NCBI GenBank assembly: GCA_002245135.1
Contig: NGBS01001185.1
Location: 1-64,000, forward strand
Length of the DNA: 64,000 bases
Direction of reading: 5' to 3'
Source: Proteromonas lacertae
Lineage: Eukaryota; Sar; Bigyra; Opalinata; Proteromonadidae
Shown here: positions 11,715 through 24,277 of the stretch, piece after piece
Layout of the letters: each line of letters begins with the position of its first letter
Numbering within the stretch: the first letter of the stretch is position 1
Made by a program: the position numbers and the translations under genes
Notes under the pieces: generated by a model
Seen by the model: the letters and a program-made list of their open reading frames with translations, nothing else
Told to the model about the DNA's origin: nothing
Database searches by the model: none

Positions 11715-14700
11715 ATGTCTTCTCCTAAAAGAAAGAGTATATAAGAATATTTAATATCACAATAGGAGAAGAAGATAATTCAGTTATAGATGCAACAGAT
11801 AAACAAATTCAAAGTGTAAGAATTTTCCCAAATCTAGAGGTTGCTGAAATTATCTTTCTTCATTCAAATGTACTCACAGTTATCAATCCATTAATAGTTT
11901 GTACACATTTAAGAAAGCTAGATCTTGCTTTTAACTCTATAGTCACTATTCCCCCATATACATTTTGGGAACAGTTATCAGCTCTTCAAATACTTTATTT
12001 ACATCACAATAAGATAAATGATTGGTCCAATTTAGAGTCTTTAAAGCCATGTACGAAGCTGCTATATTTAACCATGTATGATAATCCTATTTGTAAATAT
12101 GATACATTGAGACATTTTGTAGTGAATGCAATACCGTCATTAATTGCTTATGACAATTATATAATCTCAGATGAAGAGTGTGTTGAAGGTATGACTTATT
12201 CACCTCCATTTAATGCATTTAACGACAAATTTCTGTTACCACCACCTCAATATCGTGCCAATGTTGGTGCAAAAGCTCACAAATATGCATTGAAGAATGA
12301 AATTAGATTATTGCTGTACAAACGTTCTAGATTATCTCCAATACTAATATTGCAACGATATTGGCGTGGATATAAAGTAAGAGCTGGATTTAGAAAGATT
12401 AATAGAATTCGTAAGTTAGGAGCAGTAAAATTCCAATCACTGTGGAGAGGATATTATAAAAGAAAATGTTTGAAGCAGCAGCTGAAGGAATATCTTGATA
12501 GAACAGGTCAATCAGAGTTATTGCTAAATGAGTCAGAAAGAATGATAGTAAAAGCGGTAAAATACTTGCAGAATAAATACCGTAGTATATTAAGAGCTAG
12601 AGCGATGACAAAGTTGTTATTTATCACACAAAAGCTATTTATGAAATATAGAAGGATTTGTAAAACTTGGAGCAATTTTTTCGAATCTTTAGGAGCACCC
12701 ATTTTATATTTTCCTCAAAAATCGTATGATATGTTATTGGATTTAATCAGTAAAGTAATACCAAAAACAATAACAGATTATAATTGTAAATCAAAAGTGA
12801 AATTATCAAAATATTTAATAAGAAATGATTGGGATGTTAATTATGAAGATGATGAGATTCAAAATACAAATACAAAGGGACAAGTGTATTTCTGTATTCC
12901 TGACAGTATATTGGAGAGAATGAAAACATGTGGCAATAAAAGTAAGAAAATGTTTGCTAATTTCTATGGTAGAAAATATCCAGCTATTTATAGTATGAAA
13001 AATAACGAAATTAATAAGAATATTGATATATTTAAACCACTGGTATATATATATTATATATAAATACACTTTTTTTGTATTTTTTTGTATTTCATGTATT
13101 TATATGTATAAATAGATGCAATATGCTTCAAACAATGTTAAACATATTATTTATAATAATTTAATCTCCCCAAGATGTTCACACAAATATAACACCAAAG
13201 CTAAATCAAATCCAAAATCCAAATCAGAAAAATCAGAGTTATTTATACCATTATATCAAATAGAATTACCTAATAATGAAATATTATCAAAACTAATGAG
13301 AATATTGTATCGTTACCCAGAATTCCCTCGATCAGGTATTTTACACCAATGGCAATTACAACAGATATATAATGTTACAAAAATCCAATCAGTGTTTAGA
13401 TCCTATGAAAGACGATATGTTGTAGCAGGAACAATTATTGAAAAAATGATTGAAACACGAGCAGTGGTGTTAATACAAAGATGGTATAGAATCTGTGGTT
13501 TAAGGAAAAAACTTACATTGCATATTATATTAAAACAATATTTAGAAATCCTTCGAGAAAATGCAAGTAAAAAATTATACATCAACAGGAAACAGTATCG
13601 ATATTTAACTGAAGCAAATTTCACCAATCAAATTGAGATGGATTCTCAAGCTAATAATATGTTAGTTACATTTAATGAGAATAATCGTGCAATTATTATA
13701 CATTATCGTAGTAATCCATATGTCCCAATAATTCCACTGTGGATGAATGCAGTAAATTATGGTCCTGGGAAAATACCTGTTTATCAAGGGAAAGAAATAT
13801 TCCAACCATTGTTATTTCGAGGATGTAAAACTCAATTGAGAAATAGAAATAATTTTGAACCACTTTCTAATATTTTAAATCATAATCATCATAATAATAA
13901 TGAAGAAGAAGAAGAAGAAGCAATGGAATTTGTAGAAATTGAATTTCCATCTATTACTGAAGCCATTGCAAGGTGTATGATAATATGTTCATTAACATGG
14001 ACTCATAAATATAAAGATTTTGCTCCACTTTATCCTATTGAAGTATTGAAAGATATGAAAATTATTAAAAGTGTTTATCTACAGAGATTATATACTTGTC
14101 CATCAGCATGGTTGAATAGAATATGTTATGGTATTTATCCTGTTAAAGAAAATAATAATAATCGTAAAAGTAAAGTGATTGTAGATATTCCAACTACTTC
14201 GATCACTACAACAAAATCTAAATCAGTACCATCATCACCTATTAAACAACAACAACAACAAATAACATCTGTTAAAAGTAATACAACCAATACAAATACA
14301 AATACAATTAATACAAATACACCTAATACAGATGTTAATACAATCAATACATCTTCACTGTTAATCCCTTCATCTCCTCGTCCTGTAATAAACCGTCCAA
14401 CAACACCATCACCTTCTTATAAATCTTATAGAAAATATAAAAATAAACAAAACATAAAAACTCCTCCAATTTCATTAAATGTTGAAGGAATAGATATGAT
14501 CAGATCTTCTCAAAAACAAACTCATTCTCAACACAAACCAAAGGAGAGATACTTGATAGAAAAAGATGAAATAGTAAATACAGTAAGAATGGAACATATG
14601 GAAGTCAATAATCGAATTATATATAATAATAATAAACAAATGCAAGAGAAATTAAAACTAAAAAGATCAGTTGTTGATAAAAACATTAAAAGAGAAAGAT

Positions 14701-15356
14701 TGAAGAATTTTAGAAGATTTTTAGATGGTGCTTATGCTGAACCTTCCTATCCCAATGAAACAGTAGAAAGACAGAATTATAACAATGATTTAATGACTGT
14801 AGCAAAGACTCAATATATACGAGAAGAATTGAATAACAATAAAGCAATCTTATTGGATGAAAAAGAGGAGTATTTAAATGCATTGAAAGATCATTTAAAT
14901 GATGAAAGAAATAAAATTAATAAATTAAGAAAGGAAGCAGATGAGAATGAAGAAGATATGATGAATAGAATTCAAATGCAAAAGAATAAAAACAGGATTA
15001 AGCAAGTGAGAGAGAAGAATAATAGATTAATAGCTTTAGAAATAAATAGAAGGCAAAGACAATATGTAAGGACAGTTACTCAGAACAATATAAGAACTTT
15101 GAAAGAAAATAGGTTAATTGAGATACAACAACAAACTGCTGAGAGAAAAGCCATAGAGGAAGAAGAAAAGAACATGGTGCACGATGCTCTGTATGAGAAA
15201 TATGAATCGTTGAGAGAAAGAGTGAGAACTCAAAAGAGTATGATTGATAAAGAGATAGCTGAAAGTAAAGCTATAGATCCACATATATCTGTATCTATAA
15301 AGAGGAAACAACCACCTTATACCCATCGAATAATTAAAGATCCCAATTCAGAGTGA
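11715..15356 (+). CDS. LRR-IQ coiled-coil protein (LRRIQ3-like)
   Basis: Exons 11715-11736, 11766-13042 and 13116-15356 (introns 29 and 73 nt) give 1,179 residues. The start is ATG 11715 (MSSPKRK), whose short exon joins in phase. The N-terminus holds leucine-rich repeats (LRKLDLAFNSI, LQILYLHHNKI) and a capping segment (YDNPIC). IQ motifs follow at ILILQRYWRGYKVRAGF, VKFQSLWRGYYKRK, TKIQSVFRSYERRY and VLIQRWYRICGLRKK, which would bind calmodulin-like light chains. A low-complexity Q/N/T stretch leads to a long charged coiled coil over the last 250 residues. LRR plus IQ plus coiled coil resembles LRRIQ3 and related axonemal or centriolar proteins; the function is inferred. Confidence 0.85.
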
Positions 15357-15581
15357 TATCTTTTAATCATATTTTCCATATTTTTGAAATGATGTTTATG
15401 TTTGTGTGTGTTGACGGATAAACACAATTGAATAAAATTAACTGAAAAACAAAGTCAAGCCAAACTTTGCATTTTATAAATTCATAATTTTAGGGTTTTT
15501 CTCTAAAATTAGCAAGTCTTTTTACAACTTCTTTGTCACTTCTGTGCCACAGCAACAAATATAATATATTTTTGGTAAAAT

Positions 15582-16146
15582 ATGTCTGTTGTTGATAAAA
15601 GAGGTATAAATTTTTATGTAATCATACTTTAGTCAAATTTGACCCACTAGAAAATAAATCATATCCGTATAATATATATTTTATATCAAATGTAGACCAA
15701 CAGAACTGAAATCTCCTCCAAGGCCAAGAATAGGTTCATTACCTGGTCCTTCCTTCGATCTACCAGATTTCTCCCTGCCTGAAATAAATATTGATTCTAA
15801 TGCACCAACCTATACCAATCTAAAGAGATCTCTTATTCACAGATCACAGTCAAAAAGAGATATGGATACAGTAGCTCCAGATGATATAATAGAAGAAAAA
15901 ACTTACCCTTCTTCATGCCCTGCTCAATTCTTCTCAATACTTGGTTCAAATAATAATAAAGCAAGTTCTCATAAAATAGATGATATGCCGATAGGTTCCT
16001 TGACAATATTATCATTATTAGAAGATCCAGCAGTACCTGAAGCTGATGATGAAGATAGTCACACTCCTGTTGGCGCAATTCATGAAGATGATGAAGATAA
16101 TTCAGGTTCAGATGATGATGATAGTGATGTATTTCTTGTGGATTAA
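15582..16146 (+). CDS. Small acidic protein with an RVKF (PP1-docking-type) motif
   Basis: Three exons (15582-15603, 15633-15666, 15696-16146) separated by two 29-nt introns give about 168 residues. The N-terminus reads MSVVDKRVKFDPLENKSYPP, and the motif KRVKF is itself created by splicing exon 1 to exon 2. RVxF motifs dock protein phosphatase 1. The middle is Pro/Ser-rich (SPPRPRIGSLPGPSFDLPDF) and the C-terminus is strongly acidic (DEDSH, EDDED, SDDDDSDVF). I recognise no folded domain. The disordered composition suits a PP1 regulator or inhibitor, but one short motif is weak evidence. The downstream ATG at 15862 is internal. Confidence 0.6.
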
Positions 16147-16404
16147 ATAGGTAGAGTGTATTTAATTTTTATGAAATAAAAAAATAAAAATATAAAATAT
16201 TTTTATTATTCTGTATGTGTAATATTATTTGTATTGTTTTTGTTTTTTTTTGTTATAGAATTGAAATATATAATAAATATATATACACAAGATGATAAAT
16301 AATACATCTATATAATATTAAATCAATGATTGAGTTGTTTGCCTAATGATACATATCAAAAAAAACATTAAATTGATAAAAATTGATTATATATAAAAAT
16401 TAAA

Positions 16405-16664
16405 TTAATAATGCATTTCATTTGGGTCAAAATCTTGAACATAAGCAACAAAGTCGGGAAAATATATTTTATCGTCTTTATTCTTGTTGAAAAACATAGA
16501 ACATTCTCTTAATTCATCAGGATCCAAAGTAACACCTAATTTTGAATCAAGTCTGACAAACATGAAATAGGTATAACTCTAAACAGATTATGAATGATTG
16601 AATACCCTTTATGATCTATATCAAAAGTCTCGAAAATCGTTGATAACTCTTCTTTTTCAAACAT
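16405..16664 (-). CDS. Mini EF-hand protein
   Basis: Two exons (16664-16606 and 16576-16405) with a 29-nt intron encode 76 residues. They read MFEKEELSTIFETFDIDHKG, then YTYF, and later FFNKNKDDKIYFPDFVAYV. The spacing FETFDIDHKGYTYF looks like a helix entering an EF-hand loop (D-x-D-x-x-G), and FNKNKDDKIYFPDF like a second loop with Asn in the first position. It is half the size of calmodulin or centrin, and calcium binding is uncertain because loop residues are incomplete. It lies 127 bp from the divergent casein kinase 1 gene. The intron acceptor used is AG at 16577; the AG two bases earlier puts a stop in the frame. Confidence 0.6.
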
Positions 16665-16791
16665 TAAAAATAAAAAAACGGAATTACGGTAAATTTGTCA
16701 TTTTGACTTGAGAGTTACAAACAGTTTTATTTTTGCAGTTCCTTGATTCATTTCATCAATTTTACTCATTAATATTTTTCAGATTGTATAA

Positions 16792-17906
16792 ATGGAATTA
16801 AGAGTCGGGAAGAAGTATAAATTAGGCAAGAAAATCGGGAGTGGTGCATTTGGTGAAATTTATCAAGGTACTAATGTTACGACTCGTATTTTCGGTGTAT
16901 ATTTATTAAATAATAGATGAGGAAGTAGCTATCAAGCTTGAACTAAGCAGGACAAGATATCCCCAACTATTTTATGAATCTAAGTTATATCGCATATTTC
17001 AAGGAGGTGTAGGTATTCCATTTGTTCGTTGGTATGGAGTGGAAGGCAACTATAATGTGATGGTGATGGATTTACTTGGACCTTCACTTGAAGACTTATT
17101 TAACTATTGTAATCGAAAATTCAGCTTAAAATGTGTGTGTATGATAGCTGATGCCTGTATTAGTCGTATTGAACACATTCATTCGAAAGGATTTATTCAT
17201 CGAGATATAAAACCCGATAATTTTGTAATTGGCTTAGGTTTAAGAGCCAAAATAATTCATATAATCGATTTTGGTTTAGCGAAAAGATACCGAAACCCCA
17301 AAACTCACACTCATATTCCTTATAGAGAAAATAAACATTTAACTGGAACACCAAGATATGCTTCATTAAATAATCATTTAGGAATCGAACAATCGAGAAG
17401 AGATGATTTAGAATCATTAGGTTTTGTATTATTATATTTTTTGAGAGGATCATTGCCATGGCAAGGACTAGCTGCAACTATATCTTTTTTTTTTAAATTA
17501 ATTAAATTCAAAAAGAATATTTTATTTTCTTTAATTTATAATGTAAAATAAGAAACAAAAGTATCAGAGAATTATGGAAAAGAAAATTCATGTAACATTT
17601 GAAGAATTATGCAGAGGATTTCCAAACGAATTAAGAACTTACTTCGAATACTGTCGAGCCTTAAGATTTGATGATAAGCCTGATTATTACTATTTAAAGA
17701 ATTTATTCAAAGATATAATGGCTAGAGAAGGATATATGAACGATGGATTCTTCGATTGGTTTGATCCTTCTGTAGCTCATAGTCCTAAGTATTTACCAAG
17801 TCATTGTCCAGATATGAAAGACATTTTAAAGGCTGCTCCATACACCAGTGAAGTTCCAAGTGATATTCCACCTCCAATAGATGATGATGATACTACAGCT
17901 ACATAA
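16792..17906 (+). CDS. Casein kinase 1 family protein kinase
   Basis: Exons 16792-16885, 16917-17479 and 17553-17906 give 336 residues. Visible features are the glycine loop [12 protein letters not shown], the ATP lysine in [18 protein letters not shown], the catalytic loop [17 protein letters not shown], the CK1-specific [13 protein letters not shown] in place of APE, and LPWQGL. The first intron is a normal 31-nt GTAT...AATAG. The second has no usable GT: CK1 homology ends at GLAAT (17479) and resumes at [11 protein letters not shown] (17553), so the 73-nt intron starts ATATCTTTTT and ends AAG. The C-terminal tail is short and acidic (DDDDTTAT). CK1 kinases act in the cytoplasm and nucleus in many pathways. 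Confidence 0.9.
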
Positions 17907-18159
17907 TTATTATTATAATTATTAAATAAAAATAAATATATAACATATATATAATAAATAACCTCTAAAGATACATCAATATATTCTTTACATAAATTAG
18001 AAAAATATAAATAATAAAAAAAATAACTTTTACTAACTATATTATTATTATTATTATTATAAATATGTTTTTATGTAAAGATAAACAAAAATTTGACCAA
18101 TTAATAAAATAAATTCGTTTCATTCGTTTTTGGTTTTAAAAATTGAATAAGAGAGTTAG

Positions 18160-19579
18160 ATGTTATCTATCAAAATATTAAAAGAAATAAGTGAATCACA
18201 TGAAGATTTTGAATTTGATGTTGTGAAAAGTAATGAAGAAGAGAAAGCTATTAGTGAGAGTGAGACGAGGTATATGATTATAGTATTATAAATTATATAG
18301 ATTACAGACTGATGTGAAATATTTCCCAAATATCAAATCTCTAGGTGGTTATAGTCAGTATTTAGGTGATTTAAAGGGAAATAATGATGAAGCTCAAGGA
18401 TTGTATGAAAAAGTATATTGTAGAGTATATATATATGAAATAGATGGAAGAGTTAAGACCATGTGAAGAAGAGAAATTGTCATATTCACTTTATTTAACG
18501 TTTTATGGATCCTTTTTAATGGAAACTACCAAAGAATATGAGAAAGCTGAAGATTTGTATATTTTCTATTTATATAATTTAATAGATTCAAAAAATCTAT
18601 AGAAATTTATCCAAATAATCCAATAGCTGTAGGCAATTTAGCCTATTTATATCACTACAAGATAAGAGATTATAATCAAGCAGAAGAATACTATTTAAAA
18701 TCAATATCTCAATTTCCAACTCAATCTTCAATATTATTAAAATATGCAATATTTCTAAAACAGGTCAGGAAAAATTATACTAAAGCAGAAGAATACTTTA
18801 AATTGGTATAAATTTATAGTAAATTTATAGTTAATTAGGCGATTGAAAATGATCCTGAGAATGCAGACTGTTTAGGTCATTATGCAGTCTATTTACACTC
18901 AATAAAACACGACTATATCAATGCAGAATCATTATATTTGAAATCCGTAAAAATAGACAATCAGAACATCAACAATTTATGTAATTATGGATTATTACTA
19001 GCCGAAGTAAAGAAACAATATGATGAAGCTGAATTCTACTATAAATCCGCTTTAAAAATCAATCCACATCATATAAACACATTATACAATTATGCAGTAT
19101 TATGCCATTCATCTAAAAGGAATTATAAATTGGCAGAACAGTTGTATAAGAAAGTAATAGAACTAAATCCAAAACATGGATATGCTTTGTATAATTTAGC
19201 TACAATAGAAGAAGATAAAAATCAGAATCATAAAATTGCAGGTTATTTGTTTAAGAAAGCATTGGAAATACTACCAAATGATATATCATTATTTTTTTCT
19301 ATTATTTTTTTGTTTTGTAGTTTTTTCTTTAATTGTTTTTTCTTTTTTAACCTTTAGTATGTGGAGATTATGCAAATCATTTAAGAATTGTATATATTAT
19401 CTATTTATTTATTTATTTATAGTATGATCATGATATTAAACAATCTCAAAAGCTCTTTGAAAGATCAATTAAAACTCTCAATAACAATATAACAATCTTA
19501 TTTAATTATTCATTGTTATTATATTGCGATTTACATGATTATATTCAATCAGTTCATTATTTACATCAAATATTAGTAG

Positions 19580-19611
<32 letters not shown>

Positions 19612-20216
19612 GTGTTCATAGTTAAATCCTTCATTTATTCCAGCAATTTCACTTTTAGCTATTTATTATAGTGATATAGTGAGAGATTATGACAAAGCTG
19701 AAGAATTCTTTATAAATGGATTAAAGAAGAACAGTTCAAATTCAACTTTATATTTGAATTATGCTGACTTTCTATTAGATATAAGAGGAAATCCAAGTGA
19801 TGCTACAGTATACTATGAAAGAGCACTTCATTTTGATAAGAATAATATTTATGCCATTCACAATTACAGTGAATTTCTGTTGAAAGAGAATAGAAACGTA
19901 GAGAAAGCAAATGAGTTGATTAAATATGGTTTGAAGATAAGTAATCATAATGAGTTACTATTGAGTTTATATGCTAAAGTATATATCTATATATATGTTG
20001 ATATTATATGAATAGATGCAATATTTGAACTATAATGACCCATTTACAGCCGAACAGTATTTCAAGAAAGCTTTAAAATACAACCCTACTAGTCCAATAG
20101 TATGCCAAAGATACAGTAAGTTTTTGAAGGATATAAAACAAGATGAAGAAGAATCTAGCAAATACGACAAGATGGCGAAAAGTAGTTTAAGATTTGAATT
20201 AAAAAAGTTATATTAA
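18160..20216 (+). CDS. Multi-TPR protein, intron-rich
   Basis: The start is ATG 18160 (MLSIKILKEISESHEDFEF). About eight short introns, for example GTATATGATT near 18269, GTATATTGTA near 18412, GTATAAATTT near 18807 and GTATATATCT near 19979, join a series of TPR units with the repeated form ...YxxALxxxP.... Examples are AEEYYLKSISQFP, AEQLYKKVIELNP and AEQYFKKALKYNP. TPR arrays form protein-binding superhelices, but the partner is unknown. The join between 19290 and 19358 is unresolved: TPR spacing predicts removal of a T-rich stretch ending TTTTTTAACCTTTAG with no well-placed GT donor. The gene ends with a charged, helical tail. Confidence 0.75.
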
Positions 20217-20367
20217 TTGTTTTTTGTTTATATAATTGTTGATGTTGTTGTTATTTGAGTTTTAGAACAGAATTAAAACAATCGGATGATTGAACCGATT
20301 GTTTGTTATTTCATCTTTTAAATAATTAATTAGATGGTCATATAATCATATGTTATTACTTTTTCAG

Positions 20368-20778
20368 GAGGACATTTTTTTAGAACGGCTGTTCAAATTT
20401 TTAACACCCTATTTCTAGTGGCGTTACAGCCTTTATATTAAATTTCTTCAAGATATAGATAAGTAATTAAGAGTTTCTGAAACTATCTGTGAATTTCGTT
20501 TACTTATGATTAATTCATTTTGACATTAGTTTTAAAATTGATGTCCAAACAAAAGTGCATAATATCTGCATTTAGGACCTCCAATTATTTTCGTAATAAT
20601 ATGTTTATTTAATGAAAAAATAAACAAAACATTTTCACAAAGCAAACCTCAAGTTTGAATGATTTTAAATTTTTTATTTTTTAAGCTCCTTATTTAATAG
20701 ATGAATAAGAAATATTATTATGTGGTTTTATGATTAATATACAAAGACAGAGTGGTGCTAGAATTAAAATATAGTGAA
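20368..20778 (+). repeat. Left 411-bp terminal inverted repeat of the MULE
   Basis: It pairs with 23867-24277. The few differences include CCTCAAGTTTG against CCTTAAGTTTG. The inner end is at ATATAGTGAA, which falls inside the first unit of the 120-bp tandem repeat. Confidence 0.9.
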
Positions 20779-21165
20779 TATGTTACATATTAGAAGTGAT
20801 CTCAAAGAGAAGTCCAAAAAATGAATTAGAAATATTATTATGTGGTTTTATGATTAATATACAAAGACAGAGTGGTGCTAGAATTAAAATATAGTGAATA
20901 TGTTACATATTAGAAGTGATCTCAAAGAGAAGTCCAAAAAATGAATTAGAAATATTATTATGTGGTTTTATGATTAATATATTATTAACAAAGACAGAGT
21001 GGTGCTAGAATTAAGAATAAATATAGTGAATATGTTACATATTAGAAGTGATCTCAAAGAGAAGTCCAAAAAATGAATTAGAAATATTATTATGTGGTTT
21101 TATGATTAATATACAAAGACACAGTGGTGCTAGAATTAAATTACAGTAAATGTGTTACATGTTAT
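20701..21165 (+). repeat. 120-bp tandem repeat inside the MULE (3.8 units)
   Basis: Units start at 20701, 20821, 20941 and 21073 with ATGAATTAGAAATATTATTA. The third carries a 12-nt expansion (132 bp) and the fourth breaks off near 21165. The first unit overlaps the inner part of the left inverted repeat, so part of the repeat is also present once at the right end. Confidence 0.92.
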
Positions 21166-21946
21166 TTTATGGTTACTAGTCATTATGGATAATTTAATTA
21201 AAATATGAAAGAGAATATTGTTTTTGGTTGTTACAATTAATTTGTATATGTAGATGAAGTAATATACTAACAATGTTGATGATAAGCGTCGAGAATTATA
21301 GCAGAATTAGGAAAGATGTTTGAGAAGAAGATTTATTGGAATTTAAATGGTGAATCTGACCCACTCACTGGCTTTTAGTTATTTAGCAAAGGAAAGAAAA
21401 ATAACAGTAACAACAACTCTAGTAATAAACTTAATAACTTATTCTAATAGCCATTAGATTATTATGAAAATATTTTATAGTTTATTAATAAAAAAGTGTT
21501 AATAAGTGTTTTTAAGCTATGTTAGTTAAAAATTACTTCAAAAGGATTGAAATTGATATTTTAAATACTATGATAATTTGTTACTGTGATATTAATTTCA
21601 TTTAATAATAAATTAGTATTAGAAAAGAAGAGAATATGAGATTATATGATTTATACTTCACAACACCATAAGAATTTAATGAATTAGAATGTGATTAGAG
21701 AAGTGTATTATCAATATAGATAATAAGAAATTGTTATTCAATGAAGATAATAATATCAATAAAACAAAAGAAAATATTAATATATATTATTACAGTTTAT
21801 ATGAAGAATGTAAATACATGATAAAAGAATGAATAAATGATAAAATATTGATAGTATAATGGTATAGTATTTGAATAGATATTCAAGATAAAATGATAAA
21901 ATCGTATAATATAACCAATATACTTATATAATATTATAATTAAAAT
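21166..21946. other. MULE interior, no intact gene
   Basis: This AT-rich stretch lies between the tandem repeat and the transposase 3' end. It has short open stretches with many stops, and I recognise nothing in it. Confidence 0.5.
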
Positions 21947-23670
21947 TTAGTTTAATTTCTTTCTTTTATTCTTCTTTTCGTATGAACATTCAATCCTCTT
22001 TGACATATAAATTGTTCTTTTTGTAGAGATATTATTTATATAGTTTAAAGTAGCATCATCTTGAATTATTTTATATCCTTCCTCAGAATTACTTATGAAT
22101 AAATATATTGCTGTTATTATTATCTCTGATGCTTCTTTTTCAATATTGATATAATCTTTTGCTATGAATTTTTTAAATTCATTTTCTGCTATTTTATCAT
22201 ATATATAATTGATTAGTGATTGGTATATTTCTGTTATTGTATCATCTTTAATACTTTGTAACATAGATGAAAAATATGATTTATGAATAGAAGCTTTTAA
22301 TTTGACAAATTCTTCTTCATCAATGTTTATGTTTTCATAATTAATAATGTTATTATATACCTCTTTTTCATTTAAATTTTTTTCTATACTTTCTGCTACT
22401 TCTGTTGGATAATGAATTTTACTGAAATAACAATCTGTAATTGGTATACTACTAAAAAAGTAACTTTTAAAACACTCGTTGCATATTAATTTATAAGTAT
22501 CCACTTTTATATCAAATTTTACTTTAATATAAAGCATATGCGAACATGGTATTCCTGTTACCATTCTATATCCACAATTACAGCTAATTACATCATTATT
22601 ACAACTTACAATATATTTATCATTCTCATTCTTCAAAATATACTCGCTTTTTTCTTCATTATACCAACATTCATAAATTGAATCGCAAAGAATTGAACTT
22701 TGATAAATGAAATTTGCAGCACATTCATCCCACAGCATCGAGGATATTTCATCTAATTTATCGTTATTAACAGTAATGATTTCATTAATTATTTTATATT
22801 GTTTTTTGTAGATGTCTTCCAATACTGTCAATACTGCATCATATCTGGATCTACGATGTTTAAGTGAACTTTTAATATAATGATTTAATGCTTCAACTGC
22901 GCTAGTGCTATGGCATCCATATATACCCATTTCAGAAACACCATCTTTTGTAAAATACGACTTATATTTATCACTTGTATTTTCTACAATTATTTCTCTT
23001 TGCAGTGGATTGGTTATATAATTATATAAAATACTTTTTAATGCTTTATCTCGAATATATATTAGAAAGTGGCATATAAAACGGCAAGCTCTTTGTCATG
23101 TATAACACTTACTATATTGCCGTTTGTATTAAGTTTTTGATATATAAAAAGATATGTGGATTTGTCTTTTTTTCTAGTTATTGCAAAAGCAACTAACAAT
23201 AACTTGTGTGGTGCTATTTGCATATACACTAGATACAGTTGCATATTATTCAAAAATACATTGAAAGTTCCATCACAAACCAAAGTCGAATATTTTTGCA
23301 CCCTTTCTTGGTCCATAATAACTAAAACTGTATCTTGATTTTTGTATACAGTATATTTTTGTTCAACATTAAAGAAAAATCTTCGCATCCCTTCTTCTTC
23401 ATTTCTTAATTCTTTTTTGAAATTAATAACTTTTGTTTTTATCTGCTTTTCTACATTATTAGTTATTCTATATCTATCCTTAACTGTTTTAATAATATTT
23501 GGCAATAATGATTTTGTGTTCTTAGCCATTGAAATTACTTCATTTTCAATATCATTAGTCAATTTATAAATTGTTCTTTTATCTATAATTCTATTCAACT
23601 TATGATTGTGAGATTTAAATTCTACTATTATTTCTTTAGTATAATCAACCTTAACACAAAAATTACAGCT
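21947..23670 (-). pseudogene. MULE transposase, interrupted
   Basis: The frame opens near 23670 with SCNFCVKVDY...KSHNHKL, a Cys/His arrangement like a FLYWCH/WRKY-type DNA-binding finger, but no ATG is visible there. The catalytic region begins with LVCDGTFNVF (first Asp) and continues to VIHDKELAV (likely second Asp). The frame is broken at TAA near 23062 and resumes in another frame by 22930 (KSSLKHRRSRYDAV). A SWIM finger follows: CNCGYRMVTGIPCSHML. The C-terminal 150 residues are Lys/Ile-rich. The break, if not an intron or error, makes the copy non-autonomous. Confidence 0.8.
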
Positions 23671-23866
23671 TTATTTCAAAAACAAACAACAAAACTAGTA
23701 GAAATGCAATTCTTAATCAACCAAAATTTCCCCCAAATACCCCTTTATTTTATTATTAAAAAAGAATTATTGAGGATAATCTATCAACACTATGTAGTAT
23801 TCTATACAAGAAGAAAAATAAATATGTGTATAAATAGCACATCTAAGATCTGTCTAAAAGAACATC

Positions 23867-24277
23867 TTCACTATATTTTAATTCTAGCACCACTCTGTCT
23901 TTGTATATTAATCATAAAACCACATAATAATATTTCTTATTCATCTATTAAATAAGGAGCTTAAAAAATAAAAAATTTAAAATCATTCAAACTTAAGGTT
24001 TGCTTTGTGAAAATGTTTTGTTTATTTTTTCATTAAATAAACATATTATTACGAAAATAATTGGAGGTCCTAAATGCAGATATTATGCACTTTTGTTTGG
24101 ACATCAATTTTAAAACTAATGTCAAAATGAATTAATCATAAGTAAACGAAATTCACAGATAGTTTCAGAAACTCTTAATTACTTATCTATATCTTGAAGA
24201 AATTTAATATAAAGGCTGTAACGCCACTAGAAATAGGGTGTTAAAAATTTGAACAGCCGTTCTAAAAAAATGTCCTC
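23867..24277 (-). repeat. Right 411-bp terminal inverted repeat of the MULE
   Basis: Reverse complement of 20368-20778, ending ATGTCCTC immediately before the CTTTTTCAG duplication. Confidence 0.9.

Noticed and set aside
13900-14350. Glu, Gln, Asn and Thr runs in the LRR-IQ gene
   Set aside because: Simple coding microsatellites, common across genes in this window; not a separate feature.
19236-19427. ORF overlapping the TPR gene in another frame
   Set aside because: It reads a T-rich probable intron and the next exon out of frame; the TPR frame explains both sides.
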